The notes: generated by a model not told the origin, from the sequence alone. 11,053 bases of DNA from Sphingomonadaceae bacterium (GCA_020446665.1 JAGREF010000073.1:1-11053), one strand, 5' to 3'. Positions 1 to 6,901 are shown, counted from the stretch's first letter. Made by a program: numbers and translations.

Positions 1-589
1 GGATCAGCGCGGCGCTGGTCGATTTACCGGTACCGGTGGAGCCCAGCAGTGCAAAATGCTTGCCCAGCATCGCGTCGATATAGATGCCCGCGCGGATATC
101 CTTGGTCGGATAGACCGTGCCCACCTGGATGTTGGAGCGGCCGTCGCTGGCATAGATCTGCTTGAGATCGGTGGTGGTGGCCGGATAGATCAGCGCACCG
201 GGTACGGGGTAACGGGTCACACCACGGCGGAAACTATGAATCTTGCCGGTCAGCCGCTCCTCATCGCCTTCACCCAGAAAGTCGATATTGGCGACAATAC
301 CATTGGCCCGGCGGTCCTGCCGCTGGTTGCGGACACTGGCGAGCAGCCAGCTTTTGCCCACGCGGATCTTGATCTGGCTGCCGACCTGTCCGGCCAAAGC
401 AATCGAAGGATCAGGGTCTGCCATGCATTCGTTCAAACGCTCGATATCAAGCGCGATCTGCGAACCGGAACCGGCAATTTCCAGCACCACGCCAATCGGC
501 TGCATCGCATTGTCAGTCTTCGTCTCAGCTGCAGCTGAAGGCGCTGGCGTGGCCTCGCGCTGGAAAGACTGTTTACCCATGTCCGTCAT
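1..589 (-). CDS. HerA/DUF87-type P-loop ATPase, N-terminal part (runs off left edge)
   Basis: Reading the minus strand from the ATG at 589 gives about 196 codons with no stop before the window ends, so only the N-terminal part is present. A variable Ala/Thr-rich segment (residues about 10-27) is followed by a beta-rich region whose pattern fits the HAS-barrel found at the front of HerA-like ATPases (RRGVTRYPVPGALIYPA, about residues 115-132). A canonical Walker A motif, GSTGTGKST, lies at about residues 183-191 (positions 17-43). HerA/DUF87 proteins are hexameric DNA-pumping ATPases; which branch this one belongs to cannot be told without Walker B and the C-terminus. The ATG at 589 is preferred over the in-frame ATG at 580 because an AGGGA lies just upstream of it. 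It sits 76 nt downstream of the TIGR02186 gene in the same direction, so it could be the last gene of that operon or have its own promoter. Confidence 0.8.
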   Translation of the reverse strand, partial: MTDMGKQSFQREATPAPSAAAETKTDNAMQPIGVVLEIAGSGSQIALDIERLNECMADPDPSIALAGQVGSQIKIRVGKSWLLASVRNQRQDRRANGIVANIDFLGEGDEERLTGKIHSFRRGVTRYPVPGALIYPATTTDLKQIYASDGRSNIQVGTVYPTKDIRAGIYIDAMLGKHFALLGSTGTGKSTSAALI

Positions 590-602
590 GGAAAAATCCC
601 TA

Positions 603-635
603 TGCCCCTTCGGTTGTGGCAGTTGGGTAGGGGCA
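603..635 (-). other. Inverted repeat in the leader of the ATPase gene
   Basis: Two perfect 7-base arms, tgcccct (603-609) and aggggca (629-635), are separated by 19 nt. On the minus strand the right-hand arm is followed, after six bases, by five T residues and then the ATPase start codon. It could be a weak attenuator, an operator, or chance in GC-rich sequence. The large loop and displaced T run make it a poor intrinsic terminator. Confidence 0.25.
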
Positions 636-665
636 AAGGGGTTAAGATCAGGTCAATTCTGACTG

Positions 666-1421
666 TTAAACAAGCGCGAAAAGCCTGCCCGCCAGCACGC
701 CCATGCCCACAGACATGAGCACAGCGATGATGCCGTAGAGCAAGGCCTGCTTCTGCGAGAACACTTCGATCAGCCGCTCAAAGCCGACTTTCTTGACTTC
801 CACTTCCGATACCGCCGAAGCGATCACCCGGCCGCGGGAAATAGCGAAGGTTTCTGCGGTGTAGACCCCGGTACTGACATTGGAAGGCAAGGAAATCCGG
901 GCCTGGTAGAGCACTTGCTCGCTGATCTGCACCCCGGCCATGTCTTCCTTGTAGAGCCCCTTGCGCGAGCGAAGGTCCACCAGCCCGGCCTTGAACCGTT
1001 CCTGCTGTTCGACATCAATCACACCGCTGGGAGAAAACTGGATATATTTCAGACCCAATTCGTAAATTGCAGCGGTTTTTTCATCGACGATTTCCTCAAC
1101 CGGCCGACTGGAGGAAATCGCAAAGAAAGCGGGGGCTGAGCGGAACGCGGTGCTTTCCGAATTGAGCCAGATGCCGCCAAGACGCTCTTTTTCGCGCACC
1201 CGGATCGGCACGGTCGGCCCCTTGAGCAGCACGACGATGTCATAATCCTCCCCCGCCCGCACACCGCGCGGATCGAGGATAGCACCGAAGAGAAGCAATT
1301 CCGTGCCGACAAAGCCCTGGCGCACCTGCACTTCATGTTGCGAGACCTCCGGCACAAGGATCGGGTCCCGCTGCGCAGGCAGGGCAAAGAATATCAGGCA
1401 AAGGAGCAGCAGCCGCTTCAC
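666..1421 (-). CDS. TIGR02186 / Alph_Pro_TM family membrane protein
   Basis: A 251-residue protein with an N-terminal signal-like hydrophobic stretch (about residues 3-17, ending LPAQ), a roughly 200-residue predicted extracytoplasmic beta-rich region, and one C-terminal membrane helix (about residues 228-249). This layout, and strings such as FVGTELLLFGAI and DIVVLLKGP, match the alphaproteobacterial family TIGR02186 (Pfam Alph_Pro_TM), whose biochemical role is unknown. Members typically lie beside a TauE/SafE permease gene, as here. The start is GTG at 1421, overlapping the permease stop (GTGA, 1418-1421), so translation is probably coupled. By inference it is a periplasmic, C-terminally anchored accessory of the permease. 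Family assignment rests on recall of the pattern, not on a search. Confidence 0.8.
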   Translation of the reverse strand: MKRLLLLCLIFFALPAQRDPILVPEVSQHEVQVRQGFVGTELLLFGAILDPRGVRAGEDYDIVVLLKGPTVPIRVREKERLGGIWLNSESTAFRSAPAFFAISSSRPVEEIVDEKTAAIYELGLKYIQFSPSGVIDVEQQERFKAGLVDLRSRKGLYKEDMAGVQISEQVLYQARISLPSNVSTGVYTAETFAISRGRVIASAVSEVEVKKVGFERLIEVFSQKQALLYGIIAVLMSVGMGVLAGRLFALV

Positions 1422-2332
1422 AGATCGACCACTGTGTAGATTTCATCCGGGCGGACACCCAGCCCGTAAACCATGCGCAAGGCCACCAGCAGCACAATGG
1501 CCGCCAGGATGACGCGCAATATTTCCGGCTTCGCATTGGAGGCGATCTTGGTCCCGATCTGCGCGCCCGACACGGAGCCAAGCAGCAACAGGGCGGCCAG
1601 CACGAGGTCCACGGCCCGCGTGGTCAGCGCGTGCATCATGGTCGTCGCCATGGTCACGAACAGGATCTGGAACAACGAGGTTCCCACCACGACCCCGGCG
1701 CTCATGCCCAGAATATAGAGCATGGCCGGCACCAGAATGAAGCCGCCGCCTACGCCCATCAGCATGGTCAGGATACCGACGGCAATGCCCAGGATCAGCG
1801 GAGCCAGCGGGGAAATATACAGGCCCGACCGATAAAACCGCCAGCGCATCGGCAATACCGCGACAAAAGGATGGTGGCGCCGCTTCATCACGACCGGCCT
1901 TTCGCCCTTCTTGCTCGCGCGGATGGTTTCCAGAGCCTCTCGCATCATCAGCGTTCCGATGGTGCCCAGCATCAACACGTAGAGAATGTTGATGATGATA
2001 TCGATCTGGCCAATCGACTGGAAGAAGCGGAACAGCAGCGTCCCCATCATCGCGCCGATAATGCCGCCAACCACCATCACGCCGCCCATGCGGTAATCCA
2101 CGCCCTTGCGGCGGCTATGCGCGAAAACGCCGGACACGCTGGCCCCGGTCACCTGCGTGGATGCCGATGCCGCAGCAACGGTTGGGGGGATGCCGTAGAA
2201 GATCAGCAGCGGTGTTGTCAGGAAGCCACCGCCCACGCCGAACAGGCCGGAAAGAATGCCGGTGAGCGCACCCAATGCGACAATGAGCAGCCCGTTGACT
2301 GACAGATTGGCGATGGGGAGATAGACGTCCAT
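1418..2332 (-). CDS. TSUP (TauE/SafE) family permease
   Basis: A 304-residue polytopic inner-membrane protein with about eight hydrophobic segments. It carries the internal duplication typical of the 4-Toluene Sulfonate Uptake Permease family: GVGGGF followed by a Pro-containing helix occurs at residues 32-37 and again at 193-198. A basic cytoplasmic-looking loop (about residues 132-170, with KRRHH) joins the two halves. Family members move sulfite, sulfoacetate, taurine-derived anions or other small organic and sulfur anions; the substrate here cannot be read from sequence. The ATG at 2332 follows an AGGCGGGG run 3 nt upstream. The gene overlaps the TIGR02186 gene by 4 nt downstream. The 45-nt gap to the preceding gene holds a TAATAT on the minus strand (2375-2380) without a convincing -35 box, so it may be read from the upstream operon. 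Confidence 0.88.
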   Translation of the reverse strand: MDVYLPIANLSVNGLLIVALGALTGILSGLFGVGGGFLTTPLLIFYGIPPTVAAASASTQVTGASVSGVFAHSRRKGVDYRMGGVMVVGGIIGAMMGTLLFRFFQSIGQIDIIINILYVLMLGTIGTLMMREALETIRASKKGERPVVMKRRHHPFVAVLPMRWRFYRSGLYISPLAPLILGIAVGILTMLMGVGGGFILVPAMLYILGMSAGVVVGTSLFQILFVTMATTMMHALTTRAVDLVLAALLLLGSVSGAQIGTKIASNAKPEILRVILAAIVLLVALRMVYGLGVRPDEIYTVVDL

Positions 2333-2377
2333 AAGCCCCGCCTAGCGCAGCATGGTTAAAGTTGGAAGAAGCGTATA

Positions 2378-3523
2378 TTAGAAATTGCTAAAAAGCGTTA
2401 CTGCGATTCCATCTTCCGGCTGAGCATCCCCGGCCACACGCATCCGGTAATCCATGGAAAGCCGCGCCGGATTCTGCCCCAAGGGCAAGCCGATACTGGC
2501 TGAAGGGCCGATATCAAGCCGCGCCGCGCCTTTCTGCGCACCACCCCAGGCGCCAGCGCCCGCACGCAGATCACCCAGTTTGAAACGCGCCACTTCGCGA
2601 TCAAGGCGGAGCTGCCCGTCGACAAAGGCAGTCTTGCCTGCCCCCCCGACATAGCCCGCCTGACCATAGGCCTCTGCCCGCATCCCGCCGCCCATATCCA
2701 GCGGAGCGAGTTGGGTGTAGACAAAACCAGCAGGTCGCAGACGCGTTTTCCCGCCAACACGTGTGGCCCGCATTTCCGCATTGGCCATCAGCGGAATCTT
2801 TGCCAGCGGACGTGCCGCGAGGCCGAGCGCTGCTTCTTCTTCGCCGCCCTTGTCGAGAGCCTTGTAGGCGCGGAAATAGGCATTGGGCTGGTTGGCGCTA
2901 TTTGCTGCCAGACGATAGCGCAGCACTGCACCGGCCTGGCTGGCACCATAAGTGCTGGCAAAGGGAGCAGCCGTGCTGGCTGCGCCAGACCCGTCGCGCA
3001 CAAACAGCCAGCTATCTAGAGACCAGCGCTGCGGCTGCTGCACCGCCATCTTGTCAGCCATGGCTGGCGGTGTTGGCGGGCCATTGCCCGCACTGCGCTC
3101 ACGAAACAACGTGGCTACATCCTGCGGTACGGGCACATGCGACAAGCCCGCCATCAACAGCAACTGATGGCCGCCCGTCACATAGGGATCTGCGAAGACT
3201 ACGGAGCCACCGCCACTTTCCGACGCACCCGCAAAAGTCGGGGAAATGCGCGCGCGCTCTGCCAGCCGCATTGGTAAAGTCAGTGTCTGCTGCGTGACGT
3301 CAGAACCAGCAGAGGCCAAGGCAGATGGCTCTGCCGCAGGCGTATCGTCATTTGCCGCCAGTCCGAACCCAAAGCCGTGATCGCTATGCGGCATCTGCAA
3401 GTCAAACGGCACGGGTGCCCACGAAACGACCCGGAAAATCACCCAGACCAGCATCAGCGTGCCAAGCATGGCCAGCGGACCGCCCCGGCGGCGCTCAGCC
3501 TGTCTGGAGAGAACTGCGCTCAA
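2378..3523 (-). CDS. Membrane-anchored protein with NfrA C-terminal-like outer-membrane domain
   Basis: 381 residues if started at TTG 3523. That start is chosen because it overlaps the stop of the glycosyltransferase (TTGA, 3520-3523) and has AGGGAG 8 nt upstream (3532-3537); the frame stays open back to 3748, but that part is a shadow of the upstream gene. One hydrophobic helix (residues 19-36) follows a basic N-terminus. A Pro/Ser/Ala-rich linker comes next. From about residue 190 to the end the protein alternates polar and hydrophobic residues in beta-strand fashion and ends in Phe, like an outer-membrane protein. Strings such as YGASQAGAVLRYRL, EEAALGLAARPL and AYGQAGYVGG recall the C-terminal domain of NfrA (phage N4 adsorption protein A), although the large TPR region of E. 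coli NfrA is absent. Inferred role: partner of the NfrB-like enzyme in glycan export or assembly. The assignment is by eye and moderate. Confidence 0.62.
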   Translation of the reverse strand: MSAVLSRQAERRRGGPLAMLGTLMLVWVIFRVVSWAPVPFDLQMPHSDHGFGFGLAANDDTPAAEPSALASAGSDVTQQTLTLPMRLAERARISPTFAGASESGGGSVVFADPYVTGGHQLLLMAGLSHVPVPQDVATLFRERSAGNGPPTPPAMADKMAVQQPQRWSLDSWLFVRDGSGAASTAAPFASTYGASQAGAVLRYRLAANSANQPNAYFRAYKALDKGGEEEAALGLAARPLAKIPLMANAEMRATRVGGKTRLRPAGFVYTQLAPLDMGGGMRAEAYGQAGYVGGAGKTAFVDGQLRLDREVARFKLGDLRAGAGAWGGAQKGAARLDIGPSASIGLPLGQNPARLSMDYRMRVAGDAQPEDGIAVTLFSNF

Positions 3524-4926
3524 GCTGTGCGCTCCCTCTGCTGCCGCATCAACACCGGATGATCGCGATGATCGGTCTTGTCCCAGCGCGGCAATTGTCC
3601 AGACAATGTGCGGGCATAAGCGACCAGCGCCCGACGCCCGGCCATGATGGCGATGATATTGCTGACAGGAATGCGCAAAACCGCTCTTGCCCCTTCGATC
3701 ATGCCATATTCCCTTGCCGTAAAGGCGAAACGCCATACCCCTCGCCACAGGAAACTGGCAAAATTCACCGCAAGAATCAACTTGATACCGGGATCAAGCT
3801 GGTAAGAAGGTGAAACGCCGAAACTGCGGGCAATGGCTGACAGGGCCGCCAGCGCGAGCAAACCATAGGCAATGGCCAGCACCAGCGCGGTCAAAGGGCC
3901 GCGCCGGTCGCGCAGCCGCATCCATATTTCAGCCGGCTTATGCCCCCAGCCCATCCGGTCCCAGCCCTGCAGGGCAATGCCGTGGACCCACCGGGTCTTT
4001 TGCCGCACAGCAAGGTCCAGCCGCGAAGGAAAACAGGCGCGCGTGGCGATTAGCCGCCCGTCCGCGCCGCGCACCCGCAGGAACCGTGCCCGACCACCCA
4101 TTTCACTGACGCCCAGCCCCAATTCGTAATCTTCGGTCAGGCTGTCCTGCGCGAAAGGCAGGCCATCATCATGCTGTGCGGCCAGACGTGCCAGGATTGG
4201 CCGTGCCACAGCACACCCCACTCCGGCAGAAGGGAGCCCTACGCCCAGATGATCGCGCACCACCATTACCTTGCCATGCGCTTCGGCAAATTCATCAGCA
4301 TAATGCCCGGCCACCCAGCGTGAGTGCATTTGCGGCTCCGGCCGCACAGGGATCTGGACAAATTCTGCCTCGTCAAGCGAGCGGTCCATTAGACCGAGCG
4401 CCGCCGGATCAACCATGTCTTCGGCATCATGCAGCACCACCATACGCGCCGCGCATCCGGAACGTTTCTCGTCCGCCTGCAACGCGCTGTGCAGGCGATT
4501 GAGGCAATCGGCCTTGGTGCTCGGGCCATCCCGATCATGGATCACGACCCGCAGCCGCGGATCACCCTGCGCCGCAGCAATCGCTGCCGATACGGTCAGC
4601 GGATCATTGCGATAGCAACCGACATAAAGCCGCATGTCCTCCTGCGACCATGCCTCCAGCGCATGGCGGATGGTCGCTCCGATGACCGCTTCCTCGCGCC
4701 AGGCCGGGATGAAGACAGCGGCTTTCCCGGCCAGCGGAGCCTGAGTCAGCTGTTCATCGAACAAGTGGGGCGTGCAAAGCCTTCCGGTTAGCCGCCCCCA
4801 GAGCCAGATCAGGTCGACGGCGAACTCGTCAATCGCGCCGATCAGGAAGAATACCGCCGCAAATAGCAGCATTTCGTGCTCTGCCAGCACGAGCCATTCC
4901 CAGACTGTATAGCCTCCAAATTGCAC
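3520..4926 (-). CDS. NfrB-like inner-membrane family-2 glycosyltransferase
   Basis: A polytopic glycosyltransferase, 468 residues from the GTG at 4926. Numbered from the longest frame (ATG at 4992, 490 residues), it has hydrophobic segments at about 39-58, a GT2 core opening with VFIPAWREE (93-101), the DxD-type metal/nucleotide motif DAED (189-192), the catalytic TEDYELG (286-292), and QKTRW (331-335), equivalent to the QxxRW of processive synthases. C-terminal helices lie at about 367-388 and 404-420. This matches the N-terminal half of NfrB (phage N4 adsorption protein B), known in E. coli to make a ManNAc-containing glycan. The C-terminal MshEN-type c-di-GMP-binding domain of NfrB is missing. 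The start is uncertain: ATG 4992/4989 lacks a ribosome binding site and lies upstream of a good minus-strand promoter; GTG 4926 or GTG 4890 are alternatives. Its stop overlaps the next gene by 4 nt. Confidence 0.8.
   Translation of the reverse strand: MQFGGYTVWEWLVLAEHEMLLFAAVFFLIGAIDEFAVDLIWLWGRLTGRLCTPHLFDEQLTQAPLAGKAAVFIPAWREEAVIGATIRHALEAWSQEDMRLYVGCYRNDPLTVSAAIAAAQGDPRLRVVIHDRDGPSTKADCLNRLHSALQADEKRSGCAARMVVLHDAEDMVDPAALGLMDRSLDEAEFVQIPVRPEPQMHSRWVAGHYADEFAEAHGKVMVVRDHLGVGLPSAGVGCAVARPILARLAAQHDDGLPFAQDSLTEDYELGLGVSEMGGRARFLRVRGADGRLIATRACFPSRLDLAVRQKTRWVHGIALQGWDRMGWGHKPAEIWMRLRDRRGPLTALVLAIAYGLLALAALSAIARSFGVSPSYQLDPGIKLILAVNFASFLWRGVWRFAFTAREYGMIEGARAVLRIPVSNIIAIMAGRRALVAYARTLSGQLPRWDKTDHRDHPVLMRQQRERTA
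3532..3537 (-). promoter_or_regulatory. Ribosome binding site deciding the TTG start of the NfrA-like gene
   Basis: AGGGAG on the minus strand lies 8 nt before TTG 3523, inside the last codons of the glycosyltransferase. Together with the TTGA stop/start overlap it argues for a TTG start and coupled translation, rather than the ATG at 3748 or the internal ATG at 3466. Confidence 0.65.
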
Positions 4927-4953
4927 AGCCGCCCCCACGGTAATTGTAAGGTA

Positions 4954-4981
4954 ACTATAACGAGGCCTTGAAAGCTTGCAA
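4954..4981 (-). promoter_or_regulatory. Predicted sigma-70-type promoter for the NfrB-like operon
   Basis: On the minus strand TTGCAA (4976-4981) is separated by 16 nt from TATAGT (4954-4959), close to the vegetative consensus. Transcription would begin near 4947, downstream of the ATGs at 4992 and 4989. The -35 box sits in a 14-bp near-palindrome (4968-4981, TTGAAAGCTTGCAA, one mismatched pair) that could be an operator or coincidence. Confidence 0.5.
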
Positions 4982-5011
4982 CGCGCCATCATTTGAGGAA
5001 TGGATTTTCCA

Positions 5012-6235
5012 ATGGCTGATCAGAACAATTTCCTCCGTGTAGCCCTCGCTCCGGTTCGCGCTCTCTTCGTTGGAGACGCATCGGCGGGCATCCTGCTGAT
5101 CCTGGTTGCAGCAGGCGCGATGCTGGTCGCCAATTCCACTCTGGCGCCTGAATATCACCACCTGTTCCATGGCACATGGGCCTTTACCCCCGTGGCCAAG
5201 CTGAACACGCTGCATCTGTGGATCAATGACGGGCTGATGGCGATTTTCTTTTTCGTTGTCGGGCTGGAGGTAAAGCGCGAGCTGATCGAAGGCCAGCTAT
5301 CCACCAACGAACAGCGCAAGCTGCCCGTGCTGGCCGCAATTGCGGGCATGGCGGTGCCTGCGCTGGTCTATCTGAGCATTGTTTCCGGTGATGACCCCAA
5401 ACTGACACAGGGCTGGGCGATCCCGGCTGCGACCGATATCGCCTTTGCCATGGGTGTGCTCGGCCTGCTGGGCAGCCGGGTCCCCGCATCGCTGCGGCTG
5501 TTCCTGCTGACTGTTGCCATTGTTGACGATATTGGCGCAGTGCTGGTGATCGCGCTGTTCTATACAGCCAATATCAAGCTGGCATGGCTGGTCGGTGCGC
5601 TGGTGGTAACCGGTGTGATGATTGGCCTCAACCGGATGAAAGTGGGCAATGTCCCGCTCTATATCCTGCTGTCGCTGGCGCTTTGGTATTGCGTGCTGCA
5701 TTCCGGCGTGCACGCCACCATTGCCGGGGTTGTCGCTGCATTGACGATCCCGATGCACAAGCCGGACGGCAAGCCGCTGCTGGAGGCGATGGAGCACGGC
5801 CTCGCCCCATGGAGCGCCTATCTGATCGTGCCCGTCTTCGGCTTTGCCAATGCCGGGGTGGAAATTGGCGGGCTGGGCATTGATGGAATTATCGCCCCTC
5901 TGCCGCTCGCCATCGCCGCGGGCCTTGTGGTGGGCAAGCAGCTGGGCATTTTCACTGCCATCTTCGCCGCCGACAAGATCGGTTTTGCCAAACGTCCGCA
6001 AGGGGCGACATGGATGGAAATCTGGGGCGTCACCATGCTGTGCGGGATTGGCTTTACCATGTCGCTGTTTATCAGCGAGCTCGCCTTCCCCGGCTATCGT
6101 CTGCTGATTGACGAGGCCAAGATCGGCATTCTCATGGGGTCCATCATCTCTGCCATTATCGGCTATGTGGTGCTGCGCATGACGACGGAACATCCGGAAG
6201 AAGCCGAACTGACGGCACACCGCCAGCCCGACTGA
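5012..6235 (+). CDS. nhaA: Na+/H+ antiporter NhaA
   Basis: A 12-helix inner-membrane antiporter that exports Na+ (or Li+) in exchange for protons, important for pH and salt homeostasis. The family hallmarks are present. Numbered from ATG 5000, these are the ion-binding pair D176-D177 in TVAIVDDIGAVL (equivalent to E. coli D163-D164), ATDIAFAMG with D146 (E. coli D133), the pH-sensor-region His in SGVHATIAG (H238, E. coli H225), and K313 in VGKQLGIF (E. coli K300). The length (407 residues from 5012) is normal. ATG 5012 is preferred because the only Shine-Dalgarno-like GAGGA (4995-4999) abuts ATG 5000 with no spacing but lies 12 nt before 5012; ATG 5000 would add four residues. The gene is divergent from the glycosyltransferase and converges on the XRE gene with a 10-nt gap. 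No clear terminator is seen. Confidence 0.96.
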   Translation: MADQNNFLRVALAPVRALFVGDASAGILLILVAAGAMLVANSTLAPEYHHLFHGTWAFTPVAKLNTLHLWINDGLMAIFFFVVGLEVKRELIEGQLSTNEQRKLPVLAAIAGMAVPALVYLSIVSGDDPKLTQGWAIPAATDIAFAMGVLGLLGSRVPASLRLFLLTVAIVDDIGAVLVIALFYTANIKLAWLVGALVVTGVMIGLNRMKVGNVPLYILLSLALWYCVLHSGVHATIAGVVAALTIPMHKPDGKPLLEAMEHGLAPWSAYLIVPVFGFANAGVEIGGLGIDGIIAPLPLAIAAGLVVGKQLGIFTAIFAADKIGFAKRPQGATWMEIWGVTMLCGIGFTMSLFISELAFPGYRLLIDEAKIGILMGSIISAIIGYVVLRMTTEHPEEAELTAHRQPD

Positions 6236-6245
6236 TCGGGTCGAT

Positions 6246-6449
6246 TCAGCTCACCTTCCAGGGGTTGTAGAACAGCTCCTCGACCGGCACGTCGAAATAA
6301 GCGGCAAGGCGATAGGCCATCGGCAGCGAAGGATCGTATTTTGCCGCTTCCATTGCGATGATGGATTGCCGGGTCACTTCGACCGCATCAGCCAGCTCCA
6401 GCTGGCTCAGGCCGTGCGCCTTGCGATAGCTGCGCAAACCATTTTTCAT
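6246..6449 (-). CDS. Small XRE-family helix-turn-helix regulator (YozG-like)
   Basis: A 67-residue protein that is almost entirely one XRE/Cro-type DNA-binding domain. [17 protein letters not shown] (residues 14-30) is the helix-turn-helix, followed by [19 protein letters not shown], the usual continuation in this subfamily of short stand-alone regulators (YozG/YgzD-like). The start is ATG 6449, not the in-frame ATG at 6488: it overlaps the stop of the upstream membrane-protein gene (ATGA, 6446-6449), and starting there gives the normal family length with the conserved MKNGLRSYR opening. No strong Shine-Dalgarno precedes it, so coupling is likely. Such regulators are commonly co-transcribed with a small membrane protein and often control their own promoter. 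The palindromes at 6868-6919 are therefore the natural candidate operators (inference). Confidence 0.85.
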   Translation of the reverse strand: MKNGLRSYRKAHGLSQLELADAVEVTRQSIIAMEAAKYDPSLPMAYRLAAYFDVPVEELFYNPWKVS

Positions 6450-6859
6450 TCGCCCGGCCGAAAGCTGAAGCCCCGCCCCTTCAGCCACCAGAATCCATAG
6501 AGGGACATCGAGCAGACCAGCTGCAGGACCATCAGCGTTGCGACGCCCACTGTAAACTCACTTCGGTACAGGTCGCCCCCGGCAATAATGCAAGCGGTGA
6601 CCGCAAGCCCGGCCATACCCCCCCAATAGCCGCTAACCGCTTGCCCCTGTCGCTGCATATCGTCGAGCGTCACCCAGTAAGGTCTCGCAAGAACGAAGAA
6701 GGCAGCGAAGCCGCAGAATACAAGGCCGAATTTAAACCAAGCCCCACCATCCATGCCCATTGCCTGCATCACAGCTTTACCTGCAAACAGGACGGCCAAT
6801 GGGAACAGGGCCATGGCCACCGTGCGGCGCGTCAAATTCTCCGAATAGGTTCTCGACAT
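6446..6859 (-). CDS. Small four-helix membrane protein, partner of the XRE regulator
   Basis: A 137-residue hydrophobic protein with four predicted membrane helices (about residues 13-34, 42-60, 76-95 and 103-125). A charged connector, [14 protein letters not shown], separates helices 2 and 3, and the C-terminal tail is basic. I do not recognise a named family with confidence. Proteins of this size and topology are often encoded just upstream of YozG-type XRE regulators, as here, where the two genes overlap by 4 nt. The start at 6859 is well supported by GAGGG 7 nt upstream. Function is unknown: it could sense a membrane condition or modulate the regulator, but nothing in the sequence proves it. 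The leader is unusual (see the palindrome entries). Confidence 0.75.
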   Translation of the reverse strand: MSRTYSENLTRRTVAMALFPLAVLFAGKAVMQAMGMDGGAWFKFGLVFCGFAAFFVLARPYWVTLDDMQRQGQAVSGYWGGMAGLAVTACIIAGGDLYRSEFTVGVATLMVLQLVCSMSLYGFWWLKGRGFSFRPGE

Positions 6860-6867
6860 GGATTTTC

Positions 6868-6901
6868 CCTCGCAATGTAAGAACCTTTTTACATCGCGAG
6901 G
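6868..6901 (-). promoter_or_regulatory. 34-bp palindrome overlapping the ribosome binding site
   Basis: The arms cctcgcaatgtaa (6868-6880) and ttacatcgcgagg (6889-6901) are 13 bases each and match at 12 of 13, around an 8-nt centre. In minus-strand RNA the single mismatch becomes a G-U pair, giving an unbroken 13-bp stem that contains most of the GAGGG ribosome binding site of the membrane-protein gene. As DNA, the core TGTAAGAAC/CTTTTTACA looks like an XRE operator. Both roles are inferred; the symmetry is directly visible. Confidence 0.6.

Noticed and set aside
1631..2302. 223-codon plus-strand open frame opposite the TSUP permease gene
   Set aside because: His- and Gln-rich antisense shadow with no ribosome binding site, lying over an intact permease with duplicated motifs.
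2352..2359. TTAACCAT on the minus strand as a CtrA half-site upstream of the permease
   Set aside because: A single 8-base match without a partner half-site at the expected spacing is easily found by chance.
5297..6220. 307-codon minus-strand open frame opposite nhaA
   Set aside because: The product is His/Gln/Asn-rich, typical of the antisense of a membrane protein gene. nhaA on the other strand has all its catalytic motifs.
6246..6859. Toxin-antitoxin module from a small protein plus HTH gene
   Set aside because: The first product is a four-helix membrane protein without toxin features, and the regulator belongs to the short YozG-like XRE group rather than to HigA/MqsA-type antitoxins.
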